Assembly (NCBI GenBank): GCA_006503475.1
Contig: RSEH01000042.1
Location: 124,001-188,000, forward strand
Direction: 5' to 3'
From: Stentor roeselii
Taxonomy: Eukaryota; Ciliophora; Heterotrichea; Heterotrichida; Stentoridae
DNA: 64,000 nt
The translations under genes were made by a program, and so were the position numbers. Every line of letters starts with the position of its first letter. The stretch's first letter is position 1. The notes beneath the pieces are model-generated. The model was not told the origin of the DNA and did no database searches. It saw only the letters and a program-made list of their open reading frames with translations. Below, in pieces: positions 19,857 through 29,894 of this stretch.

Positions 19857-21113
19857 ATGGAAATCACTGTCATTGTACTTGGAGATCTTGCAAGGTCACC
19901 TCGGATGATCAACCACGTCTCAAGTCTTCTTGAAGCAGGTCTTCATGTCAGACTTGTCGGGTACCAAGACTCAGACCTGCCGAAGGCCCTGAAGTCGAGT
20001 AAAAATCTCAAGATTCATACTTTATCTTCATCATTTTTATCGAAATTCAAGAAACTCTCAGGAAAACTCTTCATTTTTTACGCTTTTTTAAGACTTTCTT
20101 GCGAGTCTTTGCAAATTTTTTATTTCTTGCTTCGAGGTTTCAGAAGTCACGTGATTCTCATCCAGAACCCTCCAAGTATGCCAGTTTTGTTAGTGGCTTA
20201 CTTGTCAACTTGTATTACAAGTGCCTCAGTGGTAATCGACTGGCATAATTACGCCTGGTCCTTGTTGAAAATAGCGAAAAAAAGCGGGCTTGTGGTGAAA
20301 GTCGCTTATTTTTACGAACAGATTTTTGGAAGACTAGCTGACAACGGGTTCTGTGTGAGTCACAACATGCAAAAGGACTTAAAAAGTTCTTCAATAGAGG
20401 TTTCTGTGCTTTACGACCGGCCTCAAGAGCGTTTTTCTTCAGGAAGAGACATGAGGGTCTTTTTAGGTGTTCCGAATGAGTACTTTTTGATTGTTTCCTC
20501 CACGAGTTGGACAATAGATGAGGACTTTTCCATTGTTTTCGAAGCTTTAGAACAACTCAACCAGTTATCCTGCAAGGTTTTTTTAGTCATCACAGGAAAA
20601 GGGCCTTTGAAGTCTTTTTACCAGCAGATGATCTTGGAAAAGAACTGGAAAAGTGTCAGGGTTGAAATGCCTTGGCTTGAACTAGAAGATTATCCTGCTC
20701 TTCTGGCTCAGGCGGACCTGGGCGTCTGTCTTCACATCTCATCAAGTGGCCTTGATTTACCCATGAAAGTCGTCGATATGCAAGAAGCGATCCTTCCTGC
20801 ACTCGCATTCAAATACCCAACTATTTCAGAATTCATTCAAGAAGGCCTTAATGGAGAGCTTTTTGAAACCTCTACAGAACTAACTGAAAAAATCCTGGTA
20901 ATTTCTAGTTAGTACCTCAAAAACCACCCAGAAACTCTAGAAAAATACAGAAAAAACTTAAAAAACTTTAAAATCAATAACTCCTGGGAACTTGAATGGA
21001 GAAAAATCGCATTTCCCTTGTTGATAAAGGAAAAAAGCAGGTTAAAACTACGAGTTGTTCTTTTTTACCTTCTTTTAATTTCCCTTCTAGCAGTCTTCTT
21101 TAAGTTAATATAA
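19857..21113 (+). CDS. ALG1: ALG1-type beta-1,4-mannosyltransferase, two exons
   Basis: CDS is join(19857..20897,20913..21113), 413 residues; the 15-nt intron hides the last 66 codons. ALG1 adds the first mannose from GDP-Man to dolichyl-PP-GlcNAc2 on the cytosolic face of the ER. Signatures: VIVLGDLARSPRM, ILIQNPPSMPVLLV, VIDWHNYAWSLL, the GT-B region FLIVSSTSWTIDEDF, and GVCLHISSSGLDLPMKVVDM. Exon 2 supplies the conserved SWELEWRKIAFPLL and then ends in a hydrophobic segment (VVLFYLLLISLLAVFF). Unlike animal and yeast ALG1, there is no N-terminal membrane anchor, because the protein begins directly with the GT-B fold. The anchor may have moved to the C-terminus. The next gene's ATG is 5 bp after the stop. 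Confidence 0.93.
20898..20912 (+). other. 15-nt intron of ALG1
   Basis: Sequence GTAATTTCTAGTTAG. Retaining it stops the protein before the conserved C-terminal ALG1 motif; splicing restores that motif in frame. Confidence 0.92.
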
Positions 21114-21118
21114 CAAAA

Positions 21119-22111
21119 ATGGATACTCAGTACCGAAGAATCGAAGAAGAGGTAAAAAGAGAGTTTTTCAACAGTCACTTCTTTGCGATTCAATTCGGGT
21201 ACTTCGCGATAGCGACATTGACAGCTCCTTTTACAACATTAGGAGTAAGTCTCCAGCTCAGTTCAATGAAACTAGAAAAGTTTTACGGTGACCCCGGTCA
21301 TGAAGTTTCTCGTCTTGAACTAGCGAAGTCCCACGCTCTTAAAGTACAAGAACGGTCCTTTAACGAGGTCCAGCTATCAAGTGGGGTAGTTGGAAACAAC
21401 AGGCCATTTCGAGCACCTTTTTACAGAAACTACAAAGAAGCTTTTTCAGCTCTTTCCGCACAAGGTTACAAAGGATTTTATAAAGGAAATTTTTTAGACA
21501 TCTGCAGGAATTTCGTGGTTTCCAGTCCAATGCTGTGGGTGAGTTACTTAAATTTTTATCGTGATTCAGGACCTTTGAGGCCTTTTCTGTTATTTACTTT
21601 AAGTATGACTGCTGAGTGTGTAGCCCAGCCTTTACATAACATGCAATCGCGATTTATTCTTCAGAATCGTATTCCAGAGTTCACACTTTACAGAAGTATC
21701 TTCGCCTGTGCAGAGACCTTGAGACTTAGAGGACTTTATCAAGGTCTTAGAGTCGTGGTTCCTAAACATTCCTTGGCCTTTTTCTTCACTTCGACCTTTG
21801 GCCCGTCATTAACTGCTCAAATTTTGTTTTTATTAACTGAGGTTCTTGTTTATCCCTTGGATACTGTCCAACGCAGACTTGAAGTCCAGGGAAAGGAACA
21901 TTCTATGTTACCTCGACGGTATTTGAATCATATTCGATTTACTTTCAGTAGAATTTTAGATGAAGAAGGCGTTTTTAAAGGACTTTATCGAGGAGCCATC
22001 ATGAATATTTTTTCAAATTACTTGAAGTACATGACCCTGCCGATTTTTACCTATTTTTACTTGAATTATAACCAAATATCCGACTTTGCAAAAGAGAATA
22101 TTAGAGACTAA
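21119..22111 (+). CDS. Mitochondrial carrier (SLC25) family protein
   Basis: 330 residues, ATG at 21119, TAA at 22109-22111. It has the tripartite carrier layout with amphipathic membrane helices and three repeats of about 100 residues. The third repeat has a canonical signature, YPLDTVQRRLEVQG followed by GVFKGLYRGA. The second keeps QPLHNMQSRF and GLYQGLRVVV. The first is degenerate (APFTTLGVSLQL). The substrate cannot be assigned. It should reside in the mitochondrial inner membrane. Its ATG is 5 bp downstream of the ALG1 stop, and its stop codon overlaps that of the convergent thioredoxin gene by two bases. Confidence 0.85.
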   Translation: MDTQYRRIEEEVKREFFNSHFFAIQFGYFAIATLTAPFTTLGVSLQLSSMKLEKFYGDPGHEVSRLELAKSHALKVQERSFNEVQLSSGVVGNNRPFRAPFYRNYKEAFSALSAQGYKGFYKGNFLDICRNFVVSSPMLWVSYLNFYRDSGPLRPFLLFTLSMTAECVAQPLHNMQSRFILQNRIPEFTLYRSIFACAETLRLRGLYQGLRVVVPKHSLAFFFTSTFGPSLTAQILFLLTEVLVYPLDTVQRRLEVQGKEHSMLPRRYLNHIRFTFSRILDEEGVFKGLYRGAIMNIFSNYLKYMTLPIFTYFYLNYNQISDFAKENIRD

Positions 22112-22518
22112 CTAATTAAACCGAATTTCTTTTCTTGTTTTTTAATGAAGTTGTTTAAAGCTTTTAAAGACCTCTTGCCTGAGAACCTTTCAATCATTTC
22201 ACCGTTGTAGAAGTACTCAAGTGTTGGAAAGCCGTGAATTTCCCAATGTGCTCGAATGGAAGGGTACTTAAAAGCGTCGATTTTGAATAAACGAGTTGGA
22301 GACTCACGGTCTTGAAGGGTTTCTGCAAGTGATTCGTAAACAGGAGCGAAACGTTGGCAATGCCCGCACCAAGAAGCATAGAAATCGACCATAAGGCTCG
22401 GGGTAGAGTCGAGGGTGGATTGAAAGTTCTTGTCGTTTAGTTCTGTCACGTTTTGAGCTGAAATTTGTAGGAAGAAGCTGAACAGGAGGCCAGCGTAGAG
22501 TAGCTGTTGAAGAGTCAT
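22108..22518 (-). CDS. Secreted/ER single-domain thioredoxin, PDI-like
   Basis: 136 residues. Residues 1-21 are a signal peptide (LLYAGLLFSFFLQISAQ). The rest is one thioredoxin domain with the PDI-type active site ASWCGHCQRF (Cys51 and Cys54), the cis-proline segment HGFPTLEYFYNGE, and the C-terminal helix. It probably catalyses disulfide exchange in the ER lumen, although the C-terminus (KKFGLIS) is not a KDEL-type retention signal. Its TAG overlaps the TAA of the convergent carrier gene. It is divergent from the next gene with 40 bp between starts. Confidence 0.93.
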   Translation of the reverse strand: MTLQQLLYAGLLFSFFLQISAQNVTELNDKNFQSTLDSTPSLMVDFYASWCGHCQRFAPVYESLAETLQDRESPTRLFKIDAFKYPSIRAHWEIHGFPTLEYFYNGEMIERFSGKRSLKALNNFIKKQEKKFGLIS

Positions 22519-22558
22519 TGAAGAAACGAATATATGGAAATAAGAGGTTTATTATTAA
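22519..22558. promoter_or_regulatory. 40-bp bidirectional promoter region (thioredoxin / 114-residue protein)
   Basis: Exactly 40 bp separate these two divergent ATGs, the same spacing as the kinesin/ALG1 pair. The sequence is AT-rich with no motif I can name. Confidence 0.45.
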
Positions 22559-22918
22559 ATGGTTCTTTTTAGTAGAAACCCCAGGTTTAGGGCACTTTCT
22601 AAGGTTTATGGATTTTTTATTGTTGTTGGAGCTGGTACCGTGCATTGGATGAGGATTCGTAAAAGATAATTAGATAAAAAGTACCTGGTTGACCTCCTCG
22701 GATCTTCTATTCAAGCTGTTTCAACAGGGAAAGACCCTCTAGACTCTTTCTTCTCAGAGACTTCCTTCACACCATTTGAAATAAAAGACCCAGTTTTCAC
22801 CTCAAAGCTTTTAACCTTAAAAAATCGAGAAACCGAAATCAATTCTCTTATAAACCAAGAAGAATTCCTGAGAATGCAGATGTTAAAATCATTGAAAAAT
22901 CAAACTAAATCACTATAA
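22559..22918 (+). CDS. Small single-span membrane protein, two short exons
   Basis: CDS is join(22559..22658,22674..22918), 114 residues. Neither exon is long enough to stand out as an ORF, but removing the 15-nt intron 22659-22673 gives one clean frame from ATG to TAA. The protein starts MVLFSRNPRFRALSKVYG, has a hydrophobic segment (GFFIVVGAGTVHWM) and then a soluble tail of about 75 residues ending KSLKNQTKSL. The basic N-terminus before the span would suit a mitochondrial or ER membrane protein; no family is recognised. Its TAA overlaps the TAG of the convergent next gene. Confidence 0.7.
22659..22673 (+). other. 15-nt intron of the 114-residue gene
   Basis: Sequence GTAAAAGATAATTAG, phase 1 (codon C|AT). 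Confidence 0.8.
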
Positions 22919-23581
22919 ATCGTTCTTTCTTTTGAACTTTTCTATTGACTTCTGGTAGTTTTCTTGCATGTCGTGCCAAAGACTCATTCCACTCGGTTTG
23001 ACTCCAGAGTAAACCGCGTTCCACACATCAGGACTTTTTTTTTTCTTTAGTTTAAAGCTAAGTCTTCCTTGCACACCTTTTTCTACTTGGGCTTCTTGGC
23101 TGATGACTTCTTTGAACAAGTCGAAATCTAGAACAAAGATGATTTTGTGTCCTGATAAAAGACACTTTCCAGTCACTTTTAAATGTTTTTCTTGTACTTT
23201 GTAGTCAAGGTCGTGAATTTCAACACAACCTGCTGTGTCGATACGATGAGAAAAACGCACTTCGATGAAGACTTCTGATAAGGACTGCGCCCATCGAAAA
23301 CTCGCGCTTGAGGTTTGGATGGAAGAAGGGATTTCTAAGAAGGAAAGAATTTGTGTTAGGGTCTTTTTGTAGTGCGTTAAAAGGTCTAAGGCTTCGGTCG
23401 TGTCGGCTTCTTTTGAAGGATTTTCTAGGATGTAGGATAGGTTTGACCAGTTTGAGGATTTCACGAGTTTTAATAGACAATTGCTTGTTATTGTTGGTGG
23501 GTAGGTACCTGGAATGAATGATGATTCTGAAAAGAAATCATCGCAGGTTAGAACTTGAAGGAGGAGAAAAGGAAAATACAT
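22913..23581 (-). CDS. Secretory-pathway protein with a CS/p23-like beta fold (tentative)
   Basis: 222 residues, ATG at 23581. The N-terminus is a hydrophobic signal peptide (MYFPFLLLQVLTC). The C-terminal half has alternating beta segments (SEVFIEVRFSHRID, EKHLKVTGKCLLSGHKI, VQGRLSFKLKKKKSPDVWNAV) with spacing like CS/p23 domains, which bind hydrophobic clients or enzymes. The assignment is by eye only. No retention signal or second membrane span is seen. Its stop codon overlaps that of the preceding convergent gene. Confidence 0.5.
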   Translation of the reverse strand: MYFPFLLLQVLTCDDFFSESSFIPGTYPPTITSNCLLKLVKSSNWSNLSYILENPSKEADTTEALDLLTHYKKTLTQILSFLEIPSSIQTSSASFRWAQSLSEVFIEVRFSHRIDTAGCVEIHDLDYKVQEKHLKVTGKCLLSGHKIIFVLDFDLFKEVISQEAQVEKGVQGRLSFKLKKKKSPDVWNAVYSGVKPSGMSLWHDMQENYQKSIEKFKRKNDL

Positions 23582-26448
23582 TTTTTTTGGGGTTTTTATT
23601 TATTGGGTATTTTTTTTTAGATGGTCATTGGGATTTGGATTATTGGGGATTGGGGATTGGGGGTGGTTGAAGTGATTAGTTGAAATGATTTAAAGGAATT
23701 TTTTAGGATTTTAGATTAATGGATAGAGTGATTTTAGGAGATAAGAGCATTTATATAAATATTATTATTTTTTAATATTATGCAAAAATCCTGAAGTTGT
23801 GAAACTCAAATAGGTTTTTGTAATCGTTGAATTTTGATATTCTTTGAATATAGTTAGAAGTTTCTTATCGGGTTTTATTAAACTAGATTATTTCTAGTTT
23901 ACATATAATAGATCTTAGATTTTAGCCAAGCTATCCTTGATAAAAACTTTATAATGAAGGTTTTCTTAATCTTTAATCCTCATTCAATGTTTTAAGTCAT
24001 TTAATTGCTATTATAGCGCACGAGACTGACAAACTTTTTCTTCTAGGTTAACTATGAAACCCAATTTTTTTTATTCTGTAAGATTTCGATATAATATACA
24101 ATAAAATGATTGAGGTATATTTAAATCTACTTAACTTATTAATCTGACAACTTTATAGAAAATCCATAATGTTATCTTTTAAATTTATGGCAGAACTGAT
24201 ATTATTTATAATAAGTTTATGTTAATAAAATACTGAAGATAAAAATGTAATAAAAGTGATAAAATTACTATTTAGTTTCAAATTTACTGTCTTCTTAGTC
24301 ATTTTTTATTTTTTTACTGAAGATACTTCCTAAATTGGAAAAGGAAAAATTAGGTAATAATAACTATTAATTCACGGATTATTTTGAAGTAATATTTAAT
24401 ATTAAGAGATAAAATTCAGTTCATTCATTCAAATTACTTACGATTTCTGTTTCTAATTTAAATATATAAACTTGAAAGTATTTTGTTAATAAATATAAAT
24501 AATCTAAATTTGAAAATTTAAGTTTTTTGGCAGATACTGAGGCCAAACAGCTAGAAAGAATTTGAATTATGAATTTATATGAATTTCTATATTTATTTAA
24601 CTACTACTTAATTTACAACAAAGGCTGAGTAATAAAGCTCAATAAAATAAAATCAAATATTGTTAATATGATATTCAATATAAAGGTTTAATTTAGTTTT
24701 TGTTAACTCTCTGCTTTAATATACTAATATTTCATTAATCTTAAATAATTGATGATTAAGTATTCACAACAAACAGTTAATAGTGTCTATATATTTTAAA
24801 AATCCTAAACAAACTACATTTGCTTCTTTAATCTTAAAGAAAGAAACCTCTGGATAGCTTTTACTCATTGTAAAACTTATGATAATTCATTATGTATATT
24901 TAAGGAAAAAAGAATTCACCATTAGACTCAAACACAAAAATATCTCATTGATGAAGAACGCGAAGGTAAAAGTTCTTTATTCTCGGATATATCAAGAAAT
25001 ACTTAGCATCAAGGTCTAGAGTTAGCTTCACATGTTTTCCTTGTTATTGAGCGAAGTGGCTTCTTTTTAAAGTGGAATGTATAAAGATTTTGATGGGATG
25101 CTTGGATTAATATCGATGATTATTTTTGGCACCTCAATTGAAAAGCACAAAATTGCGAAAATAATATTTCATTTATTTTTAAACTAATTTTAAGTATGAT
25201 TAGATAATGATTAGAGAATATTACTTTATTTATATTGGAATGAAAAAGAAAATGCTATTAACTGGGTAAATATCTAATGATAGGGAAATTTTAAAATCTT
25301 CTATTGCAAAAAATTATATTTTACCTAAGATTTCAAGTATATAGTCATCTTTTTATTGAGTTATAAACCTTAAGATTTATTTAATGAGAATTTTCAACAA
25401 CTTAAATATCAAATATTCTTATCAATTATATAAGTGTTGTATGGTGACTAAGTCTATAAAAATACCAAATTTTAAAATTAAATTCCAAAACTTCGATTTT
25501 TAAATACAACCTAGAAATTTCCTTAATAAAAGTGAGTTTTCTGCTTTTTACTTTTTAAAATAACGAAATTCTCACAATAAAAACTTTGAATATGTTTTGA
25601 AGAGTTTTATACTATTTTTGATTGAGATGATATCAGATTTTGATATCATATATTTATAAGAATGATGCTAATTATTAGCATTATAAAATAATATAAAACT
25701 AATGAAAGTTTGTGATTAATTCTGGACTTTTAGTAGCTACTTTTGGAATTTTATTAGTTGCAGTTTATGCTGGGACTATTTATTAACCTTATTAGAAGAG
25801 GACAATTTGAAGAAAACTACAAACGGATTATTAAGTTAAGACTATTTAATGTTAATATTGGAATTGATAGATTTAATTTTATTTTTACTTTCATTCGATT
25901 TCTATTTTCATTATTAAATATTTCATATGCTCTTGAATTTCTGTTACGAATTCTTTAGGATAGTTTGAATTAAAAGTTTAGAAGAATCTTCAAAATTTTC
26001 GAGAGTGATTATAGCTGATTATTTATAATAGCATTATTGTGCTTCTTTTAGAATAAATAATAGGTTTTTCTTCAGGTTGATCTATCATTAAGCATAAATG
26101 ATAAACTATTTCTAAAATAATCAAGCATATCAAAAATTTTTTGACATATCAGCTTGAAAATAATCATTGAACCATGCTTTCAACTACTTAAAGATAAAAA
26201 CAAGCCAATTAATTGATAATTAAATAACTTAAAACTCATCTGATTCTGAACTAAAGTATACAAAAACTAACTACATAAATAATCGGTGAATTTTATTTAA
26301 TTAAATGTTAAAAATGAATATTCCTTTAGCTCTCAATTTCATACTCTCTTCATTATCCATACTAAACAAACAATAATTAACTTCCCAATTACAATAAATT
26401 CCATAAATTTCCTTGATTATTCATAAAAATATATTTGTTATTGAGTTA
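23582..26448. other. 2.9-kb AT-rich intergenic desert
   Basis: After the G-rich promoter patch listed separately, this region is very AT-rich with dense stops in all frames. I see no gene. The only mild anomaly is a GC-elevated, stop-poor patch at about 24.83-25.13 kb on the plus strand, possibly a decayed coding fragment. A 66-codon open stretch at 25758-25958 lacks an ATG start and looks like chance. Confidence 0.6.
23630..23663 (+). promoter_or_regulatory. Potential G-quadruplex upstream of the CS-like gene
   Basis: Four G-runs at 23630-23632, 23645-23648, 23652-23655 and 23659-23663, separated by 12, 3 and 3 bases, about 50-80 bp upstream of the ATG at 23581. They lie on the non-template strand relative to rightward reading and on the template strand of the CS-like gene. 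Confidence 0.45.
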
Positions 26449-26955
26449 TCATTTAAACAATGATTCCATATAAGGTCGAATCAAAGCGTTTTTTAGCTTA
26501 GGAAAGATTTTCTTACATTTTGATGGAAATTGTCTTGGTGTAGGAGTAATTGAAATCGGCTTGTCAAGTCTATTGTTGATCTTCAAGGGTCTTGATAAGT
26601 GAATACTTTGGTTTATTGAAGGCTTGGGTGTATGCGAAACCAAACGAATCGGCTTTCTTTGTTTACCACGCATCGCTATTGGAATCGAAACCTTTTGGTT
26701 AAGAGATAGGCTTGGAAATGGACTTGGAGGCACTCGGGGAAACTTGTACGTCGCATTCGCTTGTGAACGGTTGAACCTTGAGTTAATCTCTGAACGGATT
26801 TCATCGTCGATGTCGCTGTTGTGATCCACTTCAATTAAAAACGAGTTTTGAGTTGTTCTTGAATTTGAGGAGTCTCGACGTGAACTATTAACGTCATTAT
26901 TTTCGTAGTGTTGGTTTTTTTCTAGTTTGATAAGTCTTTTCTTAAGGACTATCAT
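26449..26955 (-). CDS. Hypothetical basic low-complexity protein
   Basis: 168 residues, ATG at 26955. The protein is basic and rich in Ser, Asn, Arg and Pro, with proline-containing motifs (FPRVPPSPFPSLSL, ISITPTPRQFPSK) and no predicted membrane segment or known domain. Higher GC than its flanks and a codon pattern like the neighbouring genes support it being real. It stands isolated between two deserts. Function unknown. Confidence 0.5.
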   Translation of the reverse strand: MIVLKKRLIKLEKNQHYENNDVNSSRRDSSNSRTTQNSFLIEVDHNSDIDDEIRSEINSRFNRSQANATYKFPRVPPSPFPSLSLNQKVSIPIAMRGKQRKPIRLVSHTPKPSINQSIHLSRPLKINNRLDKPISITPTPRQFPSKCKKIFPKLKNALIRPYMESLFK

Positions 26956-28247
26956 TTTTATTAAGGTTTTAGTTTATGTGAGTTTAATAAATAACTTCAT
27001 TAATAAAAGTTTAAAATCATTTGAAATAAAATGATTTTATTAAACTTTGCAAATCTCTCAAATCCTCCAATTATAATAAGTAAAAAAACAACTCAATATC
27101 CTCTTCAACAATCTTATCTTCAATTATCATAATTTCCATCAAATTCTAGATAATCTTTCATCACTTTATTAATTCTAACCCGTATAATTAGTCAAGTCCT
27201 TTTCAAAAAGTATCTCAAGAGCCTCTCTATCAACATACCTAACTGAAGATCCATTACCTAATGAAATTCTAATTCAGAAATTAATTCTAGAGTAAAAAAG
27301 CACTCATTCCCTCAGTCTCAAAAGATAATCGTTCTGTTAATCTGGATTTAAAATGTTAGAAAAGATGGAAATGCCAGAAATCGTCTTAAACTGAAGAACA
27401 ATTAATCTATGAAAAAAATCACTAAATCAATTCAACAAGGTTTTTACTTCAGTTATTCCAGAACAGTGAAAAATTTTAGGAAGAATAGGGTATTAAAAGG
27501 CAAATAGAAGGGAAGTGCTTTTAAGGTTAGTCTAAAAACTCAGAGACTTTAAGTTTTTGAATCCAAGCCATCTACTCATCACTCACTTCAAAATTTAAAC
27601 TCTTTAGATGAATCATTAACTTATCAACTCAAGAAAAGAATTTAAGGTTTTGAGTGAGTGATTTGATTAGCTCAGCAGACCTTCAATTATGGATCTATTG
27701 TTTTTCATTGGTTTCTCACTGTTTAAATTAATCTGATCAAAGTTATAATGTTGTTAAACAGATTTAAAAGCTGGTCTTAATATAAATTTTAAACTGAAAA
27801 TTAAACTAAGTTGAATTTTTTTTAGTTCTTTTGTGGTGAATCGAATAAAGTTTATCCAGTTTCCCTACATTCTAAACATTATCACTCAAAATTTCGAATC
27901 TTTAATTATTCACTTAAAATAACTTGGAATAGTGACATCCTCTAAATTTTATACATGAGATGCTAATATGAACTAGAGCCAGGAATTTTATAAGATGATA
28001 TACACGCTACTTAAGAATCAAACAAACTGACATATCTTAGAGGAATATTAGAACAACCCTCATGAGATTTTCATTAGTTTTCAGTTCTATTTAAAGTGAA
28101 GACTCAAAAATTCGAAAAGAATAATTTAAATCTCCTACTTCAATAAAGTTAAATAATCAACAGAACTAAAATAACAAACAGAAAAGCCACATCAATCTAA
28201 CAGATTCTAACTCTACCGATCCAATCAATAAAAACTAATCTCCATCA
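26956..28247. other. 1.3-kb AT-rich intergenic region
   Basis: No convincing ORF, RNA gene or repeat; stops are dense in all frames. Confidence 0.6.
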
Positions 28248-29891
28248 TTACTGATTAAACCCACTTAACCTTTCCATGCTATTCAAAACGATTTCTTCCT
28301 TAACCTCCAAGTTTTTAGCCTGATTTTCCAATTTAAAAAAAATGACTTCAATCTGTTTTCTTTCCTGTTTCAATTTTTCATGTTCATCCTCCAAATAGCT
28401 CTGATGTTGAATGAGTTCTTCATGAATAGTTTTCAACAAATCCGCCGTGATTTCATTTTCCTTCTTCACCTTCACAGCATGTCTTTGAATTTTCAAGACC
28501 TGCGACTCTTCCTCAAGAATATCCTGCATCCTTACCTTAACATCCGAGTAAATTTCAAGCAGTTCACATTTTTCTCCATTTTCAACAGCGAAAAGTGCCT
28601 TTTCTTGCAAAATAATCAAATTTTCTTTAATTTCTAACATTTTCGACCTTTCAGAAAACTCGCTTTGAAGGTCTTCCCAGGTGCTTTTTAAAGTTTCCAG
28701 GTTTTCTCTGTCCTTTTCAGCGTTTTTAGCAAGTTTTAAGACTTCTTGAAAGGAATTTTTTTCTTTTTCCAAGTCTTTAGTGAAAGATTCCAAAACTTTT
28801 TCTTTTGAATCAAGTTCTTCGAACTTGTTTTTTAAAGTTTTATGTGATTCGAGAAGGTCTTCTAGCTTTTTTGAGTATTCTTGTTTTAAGAGATGATGCT
28901 CGGCGAGGCATTTTTCTTGAGTTGTGATTAAAGATGTTTTGAGCTCGTTTATTTCAGTGAGTTGAACTGCGAGAATTTCGGAATTTTTAGGTTTTGAAGG
29001 ACTTTCTATGAGATTTTTCTGCATTTTTAAAGATTTTTCTGTGATTTCTTGAAACTCTTGACGATGACGAAGGAATTCTTTTCTTTCTTCTTCATAACTT
29101 GAACGGTCTTGTGAAAGTTCGAGTTTTTGTTGGTTTAGATCGTTTTGGTCAAGTGTGAGTTTTTCTTGTTCCTTTTTTATATTTTCTTGATCTTTTCTTA
29201 TATTTTCTTGAATTTTTTGAAGGGTTTGAAGAGTTTTTTGAAAGTCTTCCTGCTTTGAGTCTTCTTTTAAAGAATTTTTTTCCTCAAGTGAATTTGCCTT
29301 ATTAAGTGTTTCCATGATGACCTCATATTTCTTATCAAGATTTTTCATCTGAATAGCAACTTTCGTATTTTCTTCATTGATCCTAGCCCATCCTTCCTCA
29401 ATCATTTTTTTTTCCTTCAAATTTTTTTCAGCATTTTCTTGAATCTCTTTCAAAATTCTTTCATTTTTAATTTTTTCTAATCCAAGACTAGCTTCAGTGT
29501 CCCTAACGATTTTTTCTCGACTTTCTAAAGAACTTTCAAGTTTTTTCAACTTAAGATACAATTGTGCAGGACTTTCTTGTGCATGATCAAAAATATTATT
29601 TTTCAAGACTTTCAACTTCTCAGTGGCCTGTTTAATGCACTTTGCAGCGAACAACATAGAAAGTTCCTCATCCCATTGAAAAGAAAAGGACTGGTCAAGT
29701 GACTTGATGTCTTTTTCGATTTGTTCTAAAAATGAATCAGTCTGAATTCGACTTTGAAAAGCCTTGGGACTTGTCATGTCGAATAAAGACGAGTTTTGAC
29801 TGAAGTTGATCTGAGACTTTGCGAAAAAAGCCTCTGATTTTGGAGACTTTAACTGAGGAGAGGCCAGATGAGAGGAGCTTTTATTATGCAT
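28248..29891 (-). CDS. Long coiled-coil protein
   Basis: 547 residues, ATG at 29891. After a Ser-rich N-terminus (KSSSHLASPQLKSPKSEAFF) the protein is nearly continuous coiled coil from about residue 60 to the end, rich in Glu, Lys and Leu with heptads. No motor or other enzymatic domain is present. It is immediately preceded on the same strand and in the same frame by another coiled-coil ORF, separated only by TAA ATA. The two may be one protein made by readthrough or two proteins from one transcript. A role in basal bodies or cortical fibres is a guess from architecture. Confidence 0.7.
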   Translation of the reverse strand: MHNKSSSHLASPQLKSPKSEAFFAKSQINFSQNSSLFDMTSPKAFQSRIQTDSFLEQIEKDIKSLDQSFSFQWDEELSMLFAAKCIKQATEKLKVLKNNIFDHAQESPAQLYLKLKKLESSLESREKIVRDTEASLGLEKIKNERILKEIQENAEKNLKEKKMIEEGWARINEENTKVAIQMKNLDKKYEVIMETLNKANSLEEKNSLKEDSKQEDFQKTLQTLQKIQENIRKDQENIKKEQEKLTLDQNDLNQQKLELSQDRSSYEEERKEFLRHRQEFQEITEKSLKMQKNLIESPSKPKNSEILAVQLTEINELKTSLITTQEKCLAEHHLLKQEYSKKLEDLLESHKTLKNKFEELDSKEKVLESFTKDLEKEKNSFQEVLKLAKNAEKDRENLETLKSTWEDLQSEFSERSKMLEIKENLIILQEKALFAVENGEKCELLEIYSDVKVRMQDILEEESQVLKIQRHAVKVKKENEITADLLKTIHEELIQHQSYLEDEHEKLKQERKQIEVIFFKLENQAKNLEVKEEIVLNSMERLSGFNQ

Positions 29892-29894
29892 TAT

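Noticed and set aside
19817-19912. N-terminal extension of the kinesin from an open frame reaching 19912.
   Set aside because: The extension begins at TTG and overlaps the ALG1 start on the other strand; the ATG at 19816 directly precedes the motor fold.
24830-25130. Protein-like frame with a few stops in the 23.6-26.4 kb desert.
   Set aside because: Stop density is only slightly below background once local GC is considered, and no motif identifies a family. Kept only as a weak note in the intergenic entry.
25758-25958. 66-codon open frame.
   Set aside because: It starts at TTG, has no ATG in a useful position, is hydrophobic by AT-rich composition, and lies in stop-dense DNA.
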